Source of the DNA: Novipirellula aureliae
GTDB lineage: Bacteria > Planctomycetota > Planctomycetia > Pirellulales > Pirellulaceae
Assembly: GCF_007860185.1 (NCBI RefSeq)
Contig: NZ_SJPY01000011.1
Location: forward strand, 57,094-121,093
DNA: 64,000 bases
Direction of reading: 5' to 3'
In this document: positions 60,695 to 64,000 of the stretch, in pieces
How positions within the stretch are numbered: position 1 is the stretch's first letter
Layout: every line of letters starts with the position of its first letter
Made by a program: the position numbers and the translations under genes
The notes under the pieces: generated by a model
What the model was told of the DNA's origin: nothing
Seen by the model: the letters and a program-made list of their open reading frames with translations, nothing else
The model's database searches: none

Positions 60695-63148
60695 TTATGG
60701 ATGGTTGACAAAGGAAACGTCTCCCAGTTCAACGCTCAATTTCAGTTCATCGCCCTTTTTCAAATTCACAGAACGGTAGCGGTTGCCGTAGGTTGAATCG
60801 CTTACCGCTTCGGGGCTACTGGCGGTCAGCTGAGAGACTTCACCCGGGAACTTGAGGTCGAACTCGTTATCGCGCATGGCGGTCAATGTTAGTTCAATCG
60901 ACTTCGTTTCCATATCCCAGCGCATCGATACGCGGGCACCGGTGCGCGTCAGCATGCCATCGAACTCACCCGTCGACCACTCGGTCGGCAGCGCCGGAAG
61001 GATGCGCAGCATGTTGGCAGTGGACCCACACAGCATCTCAATCACCGCCGCCGGAATACCACAATTGGAATCGATCTGGAACGGGGCAACGGCTCTTGTT
61101 TTTACACCCACGTCTCGCAAGCCGTCATGATAGGTAAACAGGTTTTCGCCAACAAAGTTGCTCGCTAAAATATTCAGTGCATCCATTGCACGCTTCCCGT
61201 CCCCGAGGCGGGCGTAAACATTCGCCATGTGAGCCATCGACCAACCAGTCTGAGACTGCAGTCCGATCACCAAACGTTTCTCAATCGCCACTCGGCAGGC
61301 TTCATAGATTTCAGGATTTGATTCTTCGGTCACCTCTGTGCCAGGGAATACCGGATAAACATGTGATTGATGGCGGTGCTCGTAATTATCTTTGAAATCG
61401 GGATGCATCCACTCGCAGATCGCGCCGTCTTCGTTCACCTGATACTCCGGCATGTCGGCAAGCATCTGTTTCCAGCGTTTCACACCATCCTGCTCGATAT
61501 CGAGCAGCTCGCAGGCCTCGATGAGATTGGTAAAGACCTCCTTGGAAATCGCGAACGCGATCGTCGAGTTCATCTGTACCTTGACTCGATCCCTCATCAT
61601 GTTGCTGGCTACGTTTTCCGGAGACTGCGACGGGAAGAGCATGTTTTTCCCGTCCTCACCTTTCACGATGTAATCCTCATAAAACAGGGCAACCTCTTTC
61701 ATGAAGGGAACCGCGCGGGTTCTCAGGAATTCCTCATCGCCGGTAAAGAGATAATAGTCATAGTAAAAGGAGGCCAGCCACCCAGCGGCGTCCGTCCAAT
61801 GAATCACATGCGGTGACGTATGATGCAACACGCCCGAGTCGGGAGACATAAACGGCGGAATATAAATTCCTCGGCACCCCCATAGCTGTTTTGCGTTGTA
61901 CCGAAATTCATCCAGGTGGGCATCAAAGTAGTCGTAAAACGCCATCATGGAATCTTCGATATTGCCGGGCAACGCCTGCCAATAGGCCATCTGTAGGTTT
62001 TCATTGATACCGTACAACCCATTCCACGCCGGATAGTAATCCCCGTTCCAAATGCCCTGCAGCCCCATCGGGATACTGCCGCCGCGGCTACCGGAAACCA
62101 AAAGATAACGCCCATAGTCAAACAGCTTCTGAACCAATTCCCTGGACGCTGGATTCTCACGAACATCCAGAAGCAATTGTTCATTCGAGGTATCCAGATT
62201 GCTGGTCAGCGTGAGCTCCATAGCATTGAATTTCGCACGGTGCATCTTCGCGTGACGGCTAAACAGTTCCTGATAGGAACCGGATAACGCACCCAGCTGT
62301 TTTTTCAAACGCGGTACAGCGGTATTGCTTGGTTCATTCGCAAAGAATCCAATCATCAGAACCACCTCATCCGCTCCGGAAAATTGAATGCCCCCATCGC
62401 TTGCGTCCACCTTTCCGTTTGTGTTGAGTACGCGCAACACACCACCAAACTCCCCACCGTCGGAACCATCCGCGCGAAATTCAACAAAGTCGCCATCCAC
62501 GATGGTCTTATACGTAAATCCCGGTTTCGTAGGTCTACCTCTCCGGTCCAAGGAGTCTTTCAAGTCGTGAATATCCAAGGTAACACGACCGTTTACGTTC
62601 CCCGACTTATCAGCCGTGATCGACATCACGGAAACATCATCCGGAATCGAGACAAACAGCTTTCTGGAAAAGCGAGAATCGCCAGCGCTCCATGCCACCT
62701 CGATCTCACCGGTCTCAAAATCAACCGTACGAGCATAGTCCTCGGCCTTCGTCTCCGTGTCCGTCGTAACGAGCATATCAAAGGCCGGATGGCAGCGTGC
62801 GTTGGATCCCTTGAACCCCTGTTTTCTTATGGTTGACGAATAATATCCGTTGGCTTCGGAATATTTTCCCGCTAGCATCAGCTTCCGCACCACATCCAAC
62901 TCGCCTGACATATCCGGAAGGTCATCGTTCCGCCCGCCGACCCAAAGCTCGTTGTGATTGAACAATATGCGTTCCGCATCCACGGAGCCATAGACGAGTG
63001 CACCCACCTGCCCGTTACCGGCCGGCAACGCATCCTGCCACCGCTCAGAGGGTTTCGTCATCGTCATTCCACGCCGATACGCGGGCTCAGCACCCTGTGC
63101 AAGAAACGCAATCCCGAGCGTTCCCAATAGAACCATGTTCTTGACCAT
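60695..63148 (-). CDS. GH95-family fucosidase-type enzyme (copy 4)
   Basis: An 817-residue secreted protein (signal MVKNMVLLGTLGIAFLAQG). GH95 blocks: LPAGNGQVGALVYGSVDAER, NENLQMAYW, FPSQSPEN and QIDSNCGIPAAVIEML with Asp693. The NxN pair is kept, but the QMNYW aromatic block is QMAYW, so one Asn is lost, and [12 protein letters not shown] is NCGIPAAVIEML. These changes put it in a GH95 branch distinct from the copies at 28465 and 31101. Exo-alpha-L-fucosidase or L-galactosidase are both possible. ATG 63148 with AGGA upstream is chosen over 63205. It is the first gene of the long minus-strand block. Confidence 0.9.
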   Translation of the reverse strand: MVKNMVLLGTLGIAFLAQGAEPAYRRGMTMTKPSERWQDALPAGNGQVGALVYGSVDAERILFNHNELWVGGRNDDLPDMSGELDVVRKLMLAGKYSEANGYYSSTIRKQGFKGSNARCHPAFDMLVTTDTETKAEDYARTVDFETGEIEVAWSAGDSRFSRKLFVSIPDDVSVMSITADKSGNVNGRVTLDIHDLKDSLDRRGRPTKPGFTYKTIVDGDFVEFRADGSDGGEFGGVLRVLNTNGKVDASDGGIQFSGADEVVLMIGFFANEPSNTAVPRLKKQLGALSGSYQELFSRHAKMHRAKFNAMELTLTSNLDTSNEQLLLDVRENPASRELVQKLFDYGRYLLVSGSRGGSIPMGLQGIWNGDYYPAWNGLYGINENLQMAYWQALPGNIEDSMMAFYDYFDAHLDEFRYNAKQLWGCRGIYIPPFMSPDSGVLHHTSPHVIHWTDAAGWLASFYYDYYLFTGDEEFLRTRAVPFMKEVALFYEDYIVKGEDGKNMLFPSQSPENVASNMMRDRVKVQMNSTIAFAISKEVFTNLIEACELLDIEQDGVKRWKQMLADMPEYQVNEDGAICEWMHPDFKDNYEHRHQSHVYPVFPGTEVTEESNPEIYEACRVAIEKRLVIGLQSQTGWSMAHMANVYARLGDGKRAMDALNILASNFVGENLFTYHDGLRDVGVKTRAVAPFQIDSNCGIPAAVIEMLCGSTANMLRILPALPTEWSTGEFDGMLTRTGARVSMRWDMETKSIELTLTAMRDNEFDLKFPGEVSQLTASSPEAVSDSTYGNRYRSVNLKKGDELKLSVELGDVSFVNHP

Positions 63149-63568
63149 TATCAGTATTCCTAGTCTAAAATTTTCTCTCAAAATAATCTTAAGCGATGAA
63201 AACAACTACATCGCAGCGTATCGTACAAGGTCCTACTGTTTCCACTAAGCCGAGCCCATCGGTATCAAATTCAAAAAAAGCCTCTTCAATCTTTCAAGCA
63301 GTTCAGGTTCGTGGTCCGAGGCTCGCTATCGCATTAATTACCAGGCATCTTTGCCATTCGGAGCAGCATGCCATGTCCGCGTGGCACACCATTGTGTGGC
63401 TGTGCCGACCACAAAGAATGCTGCGGCGAGTAAAGATTGATACATCATTGTGCTCATGATAAACAGCATAGCAGCTGGTATCACGGGGGCTATCGCATAA
63501 ATACAGGATGGACTACTGGACACTTTGTCGCCCTTGGAGAGGTTTTTGGCTCTAGCCCGGATGATTCA
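63149..63568. other. Intergenic stretch upstream of GH95 gene
   Basis: No gene is supported; small frames on both strands lack recognisable features. The promoter for the minus-strand GH95 gene should lie within the first 150 bases. CCCGGATGATTCAT at about 63556 resembles the IS1380-like end nearby, with substitutions. Confidence 0.5.
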
Positions 63569-63626
63569 TTAGCCGTTTTGGCGATAGCCACGGCTGCGTG
63601 ATTTGTCGTGTGAACCGTGGCTAACG
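63569..63626. repeat. Variant of the TTAGCCGTTTTGG hairpin
   Basis: TTAGCCGTTTTGG is followed by AGCCACGGCT and, after a loop, ACCGTGGCTAACGG. It is related to the hairpin at 53934-53997 and abuts the MITE-like element. Confidence 0.6.
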
Positions 63627-63741
63627 GCCTGTCGATTTAATCGTTTAACGCTTAGCCGAAGGCGCCAGCTTTTCCATGAGCGGTCGCCTATGGCTTAGCG
63701 TTAAACAATAAATCGTGTCAAACCGATTAAATCGACAGGCC
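63626..63741. mobile_element. MITE-like 116-bp hairpin element (copy 2)
   Basis: Perfect 18-bp terminal inverted repeats (GGCCTGTCGATTTAATCG and its complement). The interior is almost identical to the copy at 46363-46481, including GTTTAACGCTTAGCC paired with GGCTTAGCGTTAAAC. It ends a few bases before the IS1380-like left end, so two elements are nested or adjacent. Confidence 0.9.
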
Positions 63742-63746
63742 GCTAA

Positions 63747-63760
63747 CCCGGATTATTCAC
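63747..63760. mobile_element. Left terminus of IS1380-like element
   Basis: CCCGGATTATTCAC precedes the transposase start by about 80 bases and recurs as an exact inverse at 47709-47722. It is proposed as the terminal inverted repeat core. The right end lies outside the window. Confidence 0.6.
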
Positions 63761-63840
63761 GAGACACCAAACAAAAAGGGCCTTTCTTGCGTCTAAGTGT
63801 TTAACAACAAAGCACTTTCGACAAACAAGGAAGACCCTTC

Positions 63841-64000
63841 ATGAGTTTACAGTCTGCGCAGCAATTTGTCTTGGGCTTTTGGGACAATAAACCGATCGAA
63901 TTTGAGCAAGTCGAGGAGAATCTATCCTCCGATGGCGGACTGATCGCCTTCTATCAGCTCGATCAAAAACTCGGTTGGACAAAATCCCTGGCGAACCTCA
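63841..64000 (+). CDS. IS1380-family transposase (5' part only)
   Basis: An ATG at 63841 opens a frame to the window edge: MSLQSAQQFVLGFWDNKPIE, followed by LSSDGGLIAFYQLDQKLGW. The 'LSSDGGL....LD..LG' segment is typical of IS1380-type DDE transposases. AAGGAAGA precedes the start. At least 53 residues are in the window; the catalytic acidic residues lie beyond it. The element was inserted next to the MITE-like repeat. Confidence 0.8.
   Translation, partial: MSLQSAQQFVLGFWDNKPIEFEQVEENLSSDGGLIAFYQLDQKLGWTKSLANL

Overview
The window reads as the chromosome of a marine planctomycete, most likely Pirellulaceae (a Rhodopirellula or Blastopirellula relative). This is inferred from several signs: a DUF1559 pseudopilin-like protein with its coupled small lipoprotein, many formylglycine-type sulfatases, Ser/Thr kinases encoded beside ECF sigma factors, DUF1080 and GH172 (DUF2961) proteins, a PEP-CTERM protein, and many short palindromic interspersed repeats. 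GC content is moderate, and nearly every enzyme carries a signal peptide. No tRNA or rRNA gene, CRISPR array, or SusC/SusD or TonB gene was seen.

Layout. 1-3308: a DUF1559 protein (cut by the left edge), a small lipoprotein and a thioredoxin-fold lipoprotein. 3382-10096: a GH29 fucosidase, a decayed sulfatase tail, a GH117/GH43-like propeller and a large GH116-like enzyme. 10097-10958: repeats only, including a 7-unit palindromic array. 10959-17284: a five-gene signalling cluster (coiled-coil membrane protein, FHA-like protein, Ser/Thr kinase, multi-TM protein, sigma factor). 17417-20066: an SGNH esterase and a GH172 protein. 20147-26139 (minus): a giant kinase with an extracytoplasmic repeat propeller, translationally coupled to an ECF sigma factor. 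26738-36909 (plus): sulfatase, two GH95, a PEP-CTERM protein and a GH29. 37056-46344: PQQ-type propeller (minus), divergent GH95, caspase-like protein, GH29 and DUF1080. 46582-48504: a response regulator, then sulfatase fragments and insertion-sequence scars. 48669-63148: a PhoD-like phosphatase, then a minus-strand block of GH29, two sulfatases, a tandem GH29 pair, a putative GHL15-like hydrolase and a GH95. The right edge starts an IS1380-like transposase.

How the genes may work together. Six GH29 and four GH95 enzymes with three intact sulfatases, an esterase and other exo-hydrolases point to secreted or periplasmic breakdown of a complex sulfated, fucose-rich polysaccharide such as algal fucoidan. 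That substrate is inferred, not shown. Two kinase plus sigma-factor modules flank the enzymes and could control them. The locus looks young and unstable: fucosidases are duplicated, at least three sulfatase remnants are present, and IS256-like and IS1380-like debris and MITE-like hairpins lie at several junctions.
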